Assembly (NCBI GenBank): GCA_913062655.1
Contig: CAJXXO010000120.1
Coordinates: forward strand, 1 to 7,550
Reading direction: 5' to 3'
DNA: 7,550 nt
DNA from: an uncultured Bacteroidota bacterium
GTDB taxonomy: Bacteria > Bacteroidota > Bacteroidia > Chitinophagales > S012-47
Numbering within the stretch: the first letter of the stretch is position 1; each line of letters opens with the position of its first letter. The translations under genes and the position numbers were made by a program. This document shows, in pieces, positions 1 to 7,100 of this stretch. Under the pieces are notes generated by a model that was given only the letters and a program-made list of their open reading frames with translations, had not been told where the DNA came from and did not search any database.

Positions 1-41
1 CCTGACGGCACAGCGGATGAGGTGGCATTTTTATAGCTAAC

Positions 42-182
42 GATAGCTCGTCCCTACGGGACGGGACCACCTATCACGATCAAGCGTTTTGACAAATAGG
101 AAAGCTGTTCCTAAAGGGACGAGACTTCCATACCTAATCAAGCGTTGTTTGACAACTAGGCAAGCTGTCCCAGCGGGACAGC
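42..182. repeat. Imperfect ~60-bp tandem repeat within the hairpin array
   Basis: Two consecutive units of 59 and 60 bp (42-100 and 101-160) and a partial third (161-182) align with each other. Each begins with an agct-containing hairpin. In the first two, the hairpin is followed by ccta, then atcaagcgtt, then ttgacaa, then tagg. The clearest match is atcaagcgttttgacaaata (79-98) against atcaagcgttgtttgacaac (138-157). The third unit keeps only the hairpin before diverging. This shows that at least part of the array arose by local duplication of a hairpin plus its flank, rather than by independent appearance of palindromes. Confidence 0.7.
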
Positions 183-265
183 CCTATCGGTAGCCTATGA
201 AAGGTACGGTGGAAGGCGTGCCGTAGGTACGCCCCTAATGCATCTGGTCTTTAAAAGTCATTAGC

Positions 266-285
266 GCTGTACCTGACGGCACAGC
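266..285 (-). terminator. Possible 3'-end hairpin of the pyrG-yidC transcript
   Basis: Read on the minus strand, the first hairpin after the yidC stop has an 8-bp stem (gctgtgcc/ggtacagc with one G-U pair) and a GTCA loop, starting 28 nt downstream of the stop. It lacks a proper U-tract: the following bases are cgctaatgacttttaaag, with only a four-T run about 10 nt on. It could act as a transcript-end or mRNA-stabilising structure, but it belongs to the repeat array and may have no terminator role. Confidence 0.3.
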
Positions 286-306
286 AGGTGATGTTTCATT
301 TTATGG
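272..306. repeat. Second copy of a ~36-bp direct repeat (first copy at 1-37)
   Basis: The string cctgacggcacagc is identical at 1-14 and 272-285. After it, both copies continue with a similar tract: ggatgaggtggcatttttat in the first and aggtgatgtttcattttat in the second, then agct or ggct. The two copies are 271 bp apart and bracket the whole array. The second ends just before the yidC stop codon. The match suggests a larger duplicated unit, possibly continuing to the left of the window. Confidence 0.6.
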
Positions 307-312
307 CTGCTC

Positions 313-2220
313 TTATTTCTTTTTACCGCGCTGGCGTTTTTGCTGCTCCTGTAGCTTTTGCATCTCTTCCAGGCGCTTTTGCCACTTCGATTTTTTCACC
401 GGCTTCTTCTTGCGGGCTTCGATTTGCGCGCGCAACTTGTCTTCATTGATGAAAAAGCGTTGGAACAACTGCTGCTGTCCAAAGCTGAGAATGTTGTACA
501 AGAAATAGTAGTAAGTAAGACCGGCCGGCAAACTGTTGAAGATAAAGATGAGAAAGAAGGGCATAATATACTGCAACATCTTCATCTGACCCGCTCCCGC
601 TCCCGCAGTCGGGGTCATCGATTGATTCATCCGGGCATACAATACAGAGGTACCCGCCATTAGCAGGGTGAACAAGCTCACATGGTCGCCATAAAAGGGA
701 ATACTCGTGCCCAAATCAAGGATAGAATCGTAGGTAGATAAATCCTTCGCCCACAGGAACTCCGCTTGCCGTAAATAGATCGAAGCCGGGAAAAACCGGT
801 ACATCGCGATCAGGATCGGCATCTGCAGCAACATGGGTAGGCATCCACCAGTCATACTCACGCCCGTCTTCCGATAGAGCTTCATCGTCTCCATCTGTTG
901 CTTCTGCGCATCATCCTTAAACTTGGCCTTGATCTCATCCATCTCTGGCTTCAGAAGCCGCATTTTGGCGGTAGACTGGAATGATTTGTAGGTAAGCGGA
1001 GATAAAACGATCTTGATGAAAATGGCCAACAACAAGATGATGATACCGTAATTTTTGGTAAATCGACCGAAGAAATCAAATACCGGTAAGATGATGTACC
1101 GGTTGATCTGGCCCAAGCCAAAACCACCCATCGGAACCATCTCTTCCATGTCGTAGCCCAGGCGCTTCAGGTTGTAGAAACCATTGGGGCCATAGTAAAA
1201 CTTCATGTCATACTCGGCTGAGGCCTGACCTTGATAGTCCAGGTACAGCTTGGTATGGAGTTGCTTCAGGTAATCAGTATGCTCAGGGGCAAAGGTGGAG
1301 AGCGAACCCGATAGGAAGGAGGTGTTTTCTGTGATCAAGGTAGCGTTGAAAAATTGCTGTTTGAAAGAAACCCAGCGGAGAGGCACCTTAACCGGTTCCT
1401 CATCGGCATTCTCCGACTCCGAAATGTAATCTACCTCCTGGCCTTCAGCGGTTTCATAGTAGATCGTGGTCCAATCTCTTTCTTTTTCGTATTCCCGTTC
1501 CTGTAAGTTGAGCTCAGAAAACCAGTCGAGGGTAAATTTGGTCCCCTGCTGTGGGAGCAACTCATCAAAGCCTTCCAGCTCCAGTTTATACTGAATGAAA
1601 TCGCTCTCACCTGCCAATTCATAGGTGTGCTTCAGGTAGCGCCCCTCACCAGCCGGTGCAATAAAACTGATGCTATTCGATTCATCTTCTTCAACTTCGA
1701 AAGAGCTGCCCTCCACCTGGAAGTAGAGAGAATCGGTGTACACATAGCTTTTGCCAATTGGGAAGCCATAGGCAAAACGGTTTTGCCCGCCTTTTACCAG
1801 CATCACCGGCTCCTCGTTAAAGGTGCTGTAGCCCTTTACTTGCACCGCATATACCTGCCCCCCTTTATTGGTCAGGGTGATCTTTATCTTTTCATTTTCG
1901 ATGGTGTAGAGCTGTTCGCGGCCTTCTGTAAGTGGTGCAAATGGACCAAATGCAGTTTGCTTTTGCTGTGCCAGCACAGAGTCTGCCACCGGACCTGCTA
2001 CCGGTTCTTCTTCTACCACCTCTTCTGCAGCAGCAGTGGTGTCGATAGCAGGCAGATTGGCGAGGCTATCCTGAATGCGCAGGGCCTCCAGCGAATCCTG
2101 GCGAGCCTGTTCTTGTTGTGCGATTTCCTGTTGTGCTTCTACCTGCTCCCGGTTGTAAATGAAGTAGGCAATAAGCAAAATGGAAATGAGTATAAATCCA
2201 ATGACAGAATTCCGATCCAT
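313..2220 (-). CDS. yidC: Membrane protein insertase YidC
   Basis: YidC/Oxa1-family insertase of 635 residues. It places proteins in the inner membrane, alone or with SecYEG. Residues 5-22 form the N-terminal membrane anchor. Residues 26-60 are a Gln/Glu/Ala-rich, probably coiled segment, and about 95-365 form the periplasmic domain. The conserved insertase core follows, with membrane segments near 391-410, 459-477, 514-530, 549-564 and 566-583. Family motifs seen are SPLTYKSFQSTAKM (407-420), GGCLPMLLQMPI (458-469) and the LPAGLTYYYFLYN region (564-576). By alignment from memory with E. coli YidC, Lys403 takes the place of the hydrophilic-groove Arg366; I believe Lys is common in Bacteroidota, but did not check. 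The tail (600-635) is strongly basic, as expected for ribosome contact. It lies 47 bp downstream of pyrG on the same strand, so is probably co-transcribed. The start is supported by the anchor beginning at residue 5. No clear Shine-Dalgarno sequence is visible. Confidence 0.96.
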   Translation of the reverse strand: MDRNSVIGFILISILLIAYFIYNREQVEAQQEIAQQEQARQDSLEALRIQDSLANLPAIDTTAAAEEVVEEEPVAGPVADSVLAQQKQTAFGPFAPLTEGREQLYTIENEKIKITLTNKGGQVYAVQVKGYSTFNEEPVMLVKGGQNRFAYGFPIGKSYVYTDSLYFQVEGSSFEVEEDESNSISFIAPAGEGRYLKHTYELAGESDFIQYKLELEGFDELLPQQGTKFTLDWFSELNLQEREYEKERDWTTIYYETAEGQEVDYISESENADEEPVKVPLRWVSFKQQFFNATLITENTSFLSGSLSTFAPEHTDYLKQLHTKLYLDYQGQASAEYDMKFYYGPNGFYNLKRLGYDMEEMVPMGGFGLGQINRYIILPVFDFFGRFTKNYGIIILLLAIFIKIVLSPLTYKSFQSTAKMRLLKPEMDEIKAKFKDDAQKQQMETMKLYRKTGVSMTGGCLPMLLQMPILIAMYRFFPASIYLRQAEFLWAKDLSTYDSILDLGTSIPFYGDHVSLFTLLMAGTSVLYARMNQSMTPTAGAGAGQMKMLQYIMPFFLIFIFNSLPAGLTYYYFLYNILSFGQQQLFQRFFINEDKLRAQIEARKKKPVKKSKWQKRLEEMQKLQEQQKRQRGKKK

Positions 2221-2267
2221 GCGGGTGTCGCTTCAATAATGATCAAATGCGGAAAAGCGTGGCAAAT

Positions 2268-3911
2268 CTAAGAAGAAGCGGCCACTTTTGATGTGGACGA
2301 TTCACGAACGTTTTTATGTTCCAAAGCAGCGTTAACAAATCCTACGAATAACGGATGGGGCGCCATTACCGTACTTTTGAGTTCCGGATGAAACTGAACG
2401 CCTACAAACCACGGATGTTTTTTCAATTCAACGATTTCCACCAGGTTGCTGTCCGGGTTGATGCCCGAGGCGATCATACCGGAGCGTTCAAACTGCTGTT
2501 TGTAGTCGTTATTGAATTCATACCGGTGACGATGGCGCTCTTTGATATGGTCAGCGCCATAGATATCCGCAGCCTTGGTGCCGGGCTTGAGCGTACATTG
2601 GTAAGCCCCTAATCGCATGGTACCCCCCTTAATGGTAATGGTCTTTTGCTCTTCCATCAGGTCAATCACCGGGTGGGGTGTGGTGGAGGACATCTCCGTG
2701 CTGTTGGCGCCTTCAAGGCCCAGTACATTTCGGGCAAATTCTATCACGGCACACTGCATGCCTAAGCAGATGCCAAAAAAGGGAATATGGTGCTCCCGTA
2801 CATATTTTACCGTGGTGAACTTACCTTCAATACCGCGTTCGCCAAAGCCGGGGGCCACGAGCACGCCATCGAGGTGGGCCAGCTTTTCGGCTACATTTTC
2901 TTCCGAAATGTGCTCAGAATGAATATAGTGTACCTTCACCTTGGCATCATTGCGAGCCCCAGCGTGAATAAATGCTTCACTTATCGATTTGTACGCATCC
3001 TGTAGCTCTACGTATTTTCCTACCAGCCCAATGTGCAGGGTAGTGGATGGGTTTTTTAGCTTATCCGTAAAGGCATTCCACTGATCCAGATCCGGCTCTA
3101 CCTTGGAGGACAGCTTGAGCTTACTCAGCACAATCTTGTCCAGGTTCTCCTTGCGCATCACCAGTGGTACATCATAAATGTTGGGAACATCTATCGCTTC
3201 GATTACCGCATTCAGATTTACATTGCAAAACAAGGCAATCTTTCTCCGCAGGTCTTTCTCCAATGGATATTCCGTACGGCATACCAGTATGTCCGGTTGA
3301 ATCCCGTTTTCCAGTAACTCCTTGACAGAGTGTTGCGTAGGCTTGGTCTTCAACTCTCCTGCTGCTTGCAGAAAAGGTACCAGCGTCAGGTGAATGGTAA
3401 TGCAGTTGGAGGAGCCGAGTTTCCAGCGCAATTGACGGATGGCTTCCAGGTAGGGTTGTGACTCGATATCACCCACGGTACCCCCGATTTCGGTAATTAC
3501 GATATCGTAATCCTCTTTTTTACCGAGGTAAAGCATCCTTCGCTGTATCTCGTCCGTTATGTGAGGGATGACTTGGACCGTTTTTCCGAGATAAGCACCT
3601 TGCCGTTCTTTGTTGATGACCGTCTGGTACACGCGTCCGGTGGTGACATTATTCGCCTGCGAAGTGGGTACATTGAGGAAGCGCTCATAATGGCCCAGGT
3701 CGAGATCGGTCTCTGCACCATCATCGGTGACATAGCATTCACCATGTTCGTACGGATTCAGGGTGCCGGGATCGACATTGATATACGGGTCGAATTTCTG
3801 AATGGTAACTCGATAGCCGCGTGCCTGCAACAGTTTGCCCAGAGATGCGGAGATGATGCCTTTACCTAAAGAAGAGGTGACACCGCCCGTAACGAAGATG
3901 TGTTTACTCAT
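2268..3911 (-). CDS. pyrG: CTP synthase (glutamine-hydrolysing)
   Basis: Cytosolic CTP synthase of 547 residues, close to the usual length of about 545. It makes CTP from UTP, ATP and glutamine, the last step of de novo pyrimidine nucleotide synthesis. The N-terminal amidoligase domain (about 1-270) shows the ATP-binding loop GGVTSSLGKG (9-18), the DPYINVDPGTLNPYEHGE stretch (41-58), the metal-binding region around DLDLGHYERF (70-79) with Glu141 in EIGGTVGDIES, and the UTP/CTP-contact segment KTKPTQHS (188-195). The class I glutamine amidotransferase domain (about 292-530) has the oxyanion-hole stretch PGFGERG (354-360), the nucleophile Cys382 in GICLGMQC, and the His508/Glu510 pair in QFHPE. 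All catalytic residues are present. The gene reads through without interruption and ends in TAG. It is the first gene of a probable pyrG-yidC operon and is divergent from the large PKD-protein gene. Confidence 0.98.
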   Translation of the reverse strand: MSKHIFVTGGVTSSLGKGIISASLGKLLQARGYRVTIQKFDPYINVDPGTLNPYEHGECYVTDDGAETDLDLGHYERFLNVPTSQANNVTTGRVYQTVINKERQGAYLGKTVQVIPHITDEIQRRMLYLGKKEDYDIVITEIGGTVGDIESQPYLEAIRQLRWKLGSSNCITIHLTLVPFLQAAGELKTKPTQHSVKELLENGIQPDILVCRTEYPLEKDLRRKIALFCNVNLNAVIEAIDVPNIYDVPLVMRKENLDKIVLSKLKLSSKVEPDLDQWNAFTDKLKNPSTTLHIGLVGKYVELQDAYKSISEAFIHAGARNDAKVKVHYIHSEHISEENVAEKLAHLDGVLVAPGFGERGIEGKFTTVKYVREHHIPFFGICLGMQCAVIEFARNVLGLEGANSTEMSSTTPHPVIDLMEEQKTITIKGGTMRLGAYQCTLKPGTKAADIYGADHIKERHRHRYEFNNDYKQQFERSGMIASGINPDSNLVEIVELKKHPWFVGVQFHPELKSTVMAPHPLFVGFVNAALEHKNVRESSTSKVAASS

Positions 3912-3951
3912 GATGATACAGCGTTGGTGTGGATGAATCCGTTATGGGATG

Positions 3952-3985
3952 TAAAGGTACGAAAAGGAGAGGGGCGGGGTATCAA
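3952..3985 (-). promoter_or_regulatory. Candidate Bacteroidota-type promoter for pyrG
   Basis: On the minus strand, TACCTTTA (3959 to 3952) matches the Bacteroidota -7 consensus TAnnTTTG at all but the last base. A TTG (3985 to 3983), 23 bp upstream, could be the -33 element. The -7 box ends about 40 nt before the pyrG start. The spacer is at the long end of what is reported for this promoter class, so this is a weak candidate. Confidence 0.35.
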
Positions 3986-4036
3986 TGGTTTTATTTTTTC
4001 GGTTGAAAACTATCCTCTCATCGATCAGTTGGTAAG

Positions 4037-4060
4037 GAATTGATGACACCGAATTGATGA
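4037..4060 (+). repeat. 10-bp direct repeat in the divergent intergenic region
   Basis: gaattgatga occurs at 4037-4046 and again at 4051-4060, offset by 14 bp. It lies between pyrG and the PKD-protein gene, overlapping the candidate -33 box of the latter. Paired short direct repeats in this position can be a regulator-binding site, but chance cannot be excluded at this length. Confidence 0.35.
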
Positions 4061-4087
4061 TAAACGGTAGCAGAAATGGTACCTTCA
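4054..4087 (+). promoter_or_regulatory. Candidate promoter for the PKD-protein gene
   Basis: TTG (4054-4056) is followed after 23 bp by TACCTTCA (4080-4087), a partial match to TAnnTTTG, 26 nt before the ATG. The arrangement mirrors the minus-strand candidate for pyrG, with the same TTGAT start, the same 23-bp spacer and TACCTT. The last two consensus positions do not match, so support is weak. An A/T-rich tract without a Shine-Dalgarno sequence precedes the start codon. Confidence 0.22.
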
Positions 4088-4113
4088 CCGGTTGTAGTTT
4101 ATAAAATAGTTGC

Positions 4114-7100
4114 ATGAAGCGCTTTGTACTATCCCTTGCACTCCTTTGCATTCTTCCCGTAGCCAGTTGGGCTACGCACATTATTGGTGGTTTTGTCGAT
4201 TACCAATACCTGGGCAATAACCAATACGAGATTACCCTTAAAGTCTACCGAGATTGTTTCGGGGGGCAGGCGCCTTTCGACAACCCGGCCAATGTGGCCA
4301 TTTTTGATGGTACAGGGAGTCTCGTTCGGACAATTTCCCTGTTTACCCCAACGATCACAGATATTGAGCCTACCATCGACAATCCGTGTCTCGTAATTCC
4401 ACCCCAAGTTTGTGTGGAGGAAGCGGTATACACTACCACAGAAACCTTACCACCCAATGCCACCGGCTATTATTTTACCTATCAGCGTTGCTGTCGAAAT
4501 GGTAGTATTACCAACGTGCCTAATCCCGGTACACAAGGGGCAACTTACTTCACTTTCATACCCGACTCTTCCACTGCACAAGGGAACAGCAGCCCTGTCT
4601 TCCGCGAGTTTCCACCCATTGCCATCTGTGTTAACGAGCCGCTTGTGGTCGATCAGTCTGCTACCGATGCTGACGGGGACTCACTTGTGTATTCGCTTTG
4701 TGCCTCCTATGATGGGGGTTCACAAGCCAATCCGGCTCCCAATCCGCCTGCCAGTCCACCGTATAACTTGATTCCCTTCAGCCCGCCCTACACCCCTGGT
4801 GACCCCATGGATGCCAATCCAAAATTGGAGATCGATAGCCTGACAGGTGAGTTGACCGCGACACCTACCTTGCAAGGGCAATATGTAGTAGGTATTTGCA
4901 TAGAAGAATACCGCAATGGGGTGCTGATCGGTACGCACGTGCGAGACTTTCAATTCAATGTGGTGCGCTGTCCTGATGTAGCGGTGATTACACCTCTTCC
5001 AGATACCAGTGTGTTATGCGCCCCTTTTGAAATCACCTTCCGGGCAGATAGTACCAATGCCAGTTTCTTTTTCTGGAATTTTGGGGATCCCACCACCACG
5101 CAAGATACCTCCTCCTTATTCGAGCCTACATGGACCTATCCTGCCGAAGGGCTTTATACGGTTACCCTTTTTGCAGAAAACAAAGATGGTTGTAAAGACA
5201 CTACCGAGCAGATCGTAAACATCAAGCAAGCTGCTATTGCCAATTTCGATTATGTACAGGTGTGTCCTGGTGAGCCGGTGCAATTTTTCGATAGCTCCAC
5301 GACCGACATCGGTCCTTTCATTTCGTGGGACTGGGACTTTGGCGATGGTACCACGTCCACGCAGCAAAATCCAGTACATACCTATACAGGCGCAGGCCCC
5401 TTCAATGTTACCCTCACCGCAGTGACCAGTGATGGGTGCGAAGTGGAGGTTACCCGGCAGGTGGTATTTCATCCTGTACCGAATGCCAATTTCAGCACCA
5501 GTACGCGTTGTGTCGATCTGCCGATCACCTTTACCGATCAGTCTGCTGTGGCCAATCCTTCGACTTTGGCCCAATGGCAATGGGACTTTGGCGATGGTAC
5601 AACCGCAAATGTGCAAAATCCAACCCATACCTACACCAATCCTGGCCCCTACACGGTGCAACTGATCGTAGTCTCTAACGAAGGCTGTGCCGATACGATA
5701 GCACGAACGATAAATGTGGCCGATAAACTGGTAGCCCAGGCCGATGGCGACACCTCCGTTTGCTTTGATCAACCGGTGCAGTTGAGTGCATCAGGCGGAC
5801 AGACCTACCAGTGGTTTCCGGCAGCCGGTATCAATAACCCAAACATTGCCAACCCGATCGCCCGGCCACAAGTCAATACGATATACACGGTAGTGGTTTC
5901 TGATAGTTGCTATTCCGATACCGCATTTGTGCAGGTGGACCTGCTACCGGCCCCTATTGCCGACTTTACGGCTGACCTGGCTTGCGTAGGTGAGTCGATC
6001 CAGTTTTTCGATCAGTCGGTGGATACCTTCGGCCAGAACATCGTGAGTTGGAGCTGGGCCTTTGGCGATGGTGCCACCTCAACCTTGCAAGATCCCGCTC
6101 ATGTGTATGGGACCAATGGCCCTTTCCCGGTTACCCTCACCGTCACTAACGATACCGGCTGTGTGGCTACCGTTACCAAGCCTGTCGACCCTTTCCCCTT
6201 ACCTGATGTCGCATTCAGTATTGATACACCTCCTTGCTTGAATCTGCCGACATTGTTTACCGATCGTTCTACGGCTGACACAGGAAATATCATTACCCGA
6301 AGCTGGGCCTTTGGCGATGGCAACACGGCTGGGAATGTGGCAACCACACAGCATATTTACGGTATTCCAGGCTTCTACACCATTCAACTGGTGGCTACCA
6401 CCGACCTGGGCTGTACGGACTCCACCACCCGCACCATCGAGATACGAACGAAAACACAGGCTACGGTCAATCAGCCTCCACCCATCTGTCCGGAGGACTC
6501 AGCGCAATTGCTTGCCGGAGGGGGCTTTTTCTATGAATGGTCACCGGCTACCGGACTGAGCAGCGATACGGTAGCCAACCCGAAAGCGTCACCCAATGTC
6601 ACCACTACCTACACGGTAATTGTAAGTGACAGTTGCTATGCCGACACGGCTACAGTGACGCTTACGGTACACCCAAAGCCTACTGCCGCTTTCAGTTTTA
6701 CCGATGATTGTGTGAATGACACCACTTTCTTTACCGATCAAAGTACGACCAACAATAGCACTTTAACCAACTGGGATTGGGATCTTGGAGATGGCACGCT
6801 CAGCACCGACCAGAATCCGCTTCACATTTACCAGGCAAATGGAACCTACAATGTGACCTTGATTGTCACTAATGATTTTACGTGTACCGACACCCTTACT
6901 GTGCCGGTAACCCCTTTCCCGGTAGCCGATTCCGACTTCGATTTCGATACCCTGGCCTGCCTGGGTGAGCCGTTGCAGTTTACCGACTTGAGTACGCTCG
7001 TAACCGGTACCATTACCAACTGGCAATGGGACTTCGGAGATGGGTCTACCGGCAGTACGCAGCAAAACCCGAGTCACGTCTACACCCTGCCGGGCAACTA

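Larger units (their letters stand above)
1..291. repeat. Regularly spaced hairpin array (REP-like) downstream of yidC
   Basis: This gene-free stretch holds five complete short inverted repeats and half of a sixth. They are cgtccc-tac-gggacg at 49-63, gttcct-aa-agggac at 107-120 (one wobble), gctgtccc-agc-gggacagc at 164-182 (perfect 8-bp stem), ggcgtgcc-gta-ggtacgcc at 215-233 (one G-T pair) and gctgtacc-tgac-ggcacagc at 266-285 (one A-C mismatch, which becomes G-U in minus-strand RNA). The half hairpin is cctgacggcacagc at 1-14, its left arm cut by the window edge. Centres lie near 4, 56, 113, 173, 224 and 275, so spacing is about 51-60 bp. Most stems share a GTCCC/GGGAC or GCTGT/ACAGC core, and a CCTAT or CCTAAT follows several of them. 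Arms and loops differ between copies. The layout resembles REP/BIME-type intergenic elements; function and family membership are inferred. Confidence 0.7.

Noticed and set aside
1..291. CRISPR-like layout: palindromic elements with a ~60-bp period
   Set aside because: The palindromes are only 14-20 bp and differ in arms and loops, while part of the sequence between them is repeated. CRISPR arrays show the opposite: near-identical repeats and unique spacers. No cas gene is visible.
1..312. tRNA or small RNA gene in the gene-free left end
   Set aside because: The hairpins are separate 3-4-nt-loop stems with no acceptor stem or anticodon arm arrangement. Nothing resembles a cloverleaf or a known riboswitch.
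358..663. Plus-strand open frame of 101 codons
   Set aside because: Antisense to the conserved YidC core and basic tail. The Arg/Ser-rich stretch is the reverse reading of the Gly/Ala-rich YidC loop near residues 537-544.
1627..2271. Plus-strand open frame of 214 codons
   Set aside because: Lies fully antisense to the 5' part of yidC. The translation is rich in Cys, Leu and Phe without any recognisable domain, and the yidC reading is certain.
3942..4181. Minus-strand open frame of 79 codons across the divergent intergenic region
   Set aside because: It starts inside the signal-peptide region of the PKD gene, covers both promoter candidates and shows no family features. Most likely a chance frame.
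4184..4771. Short plus-strand frames (4184-4396 and 4412-4771) that could suggest a broken gene
   Set aside because: The frame beginning at 4114 is continuous through this region with consistent domain structure, so there is no frameshift and these are out-of-frame shadows.
5116..5772. Minus-strand open frame of 218 codons
   Set aside because: Antisense to the PKD repeats. Its Gly/Ile/Arg-rich translation, with recurring IAKVP-type strings, is simply the reverse reading of the FGDGT repeat codons.
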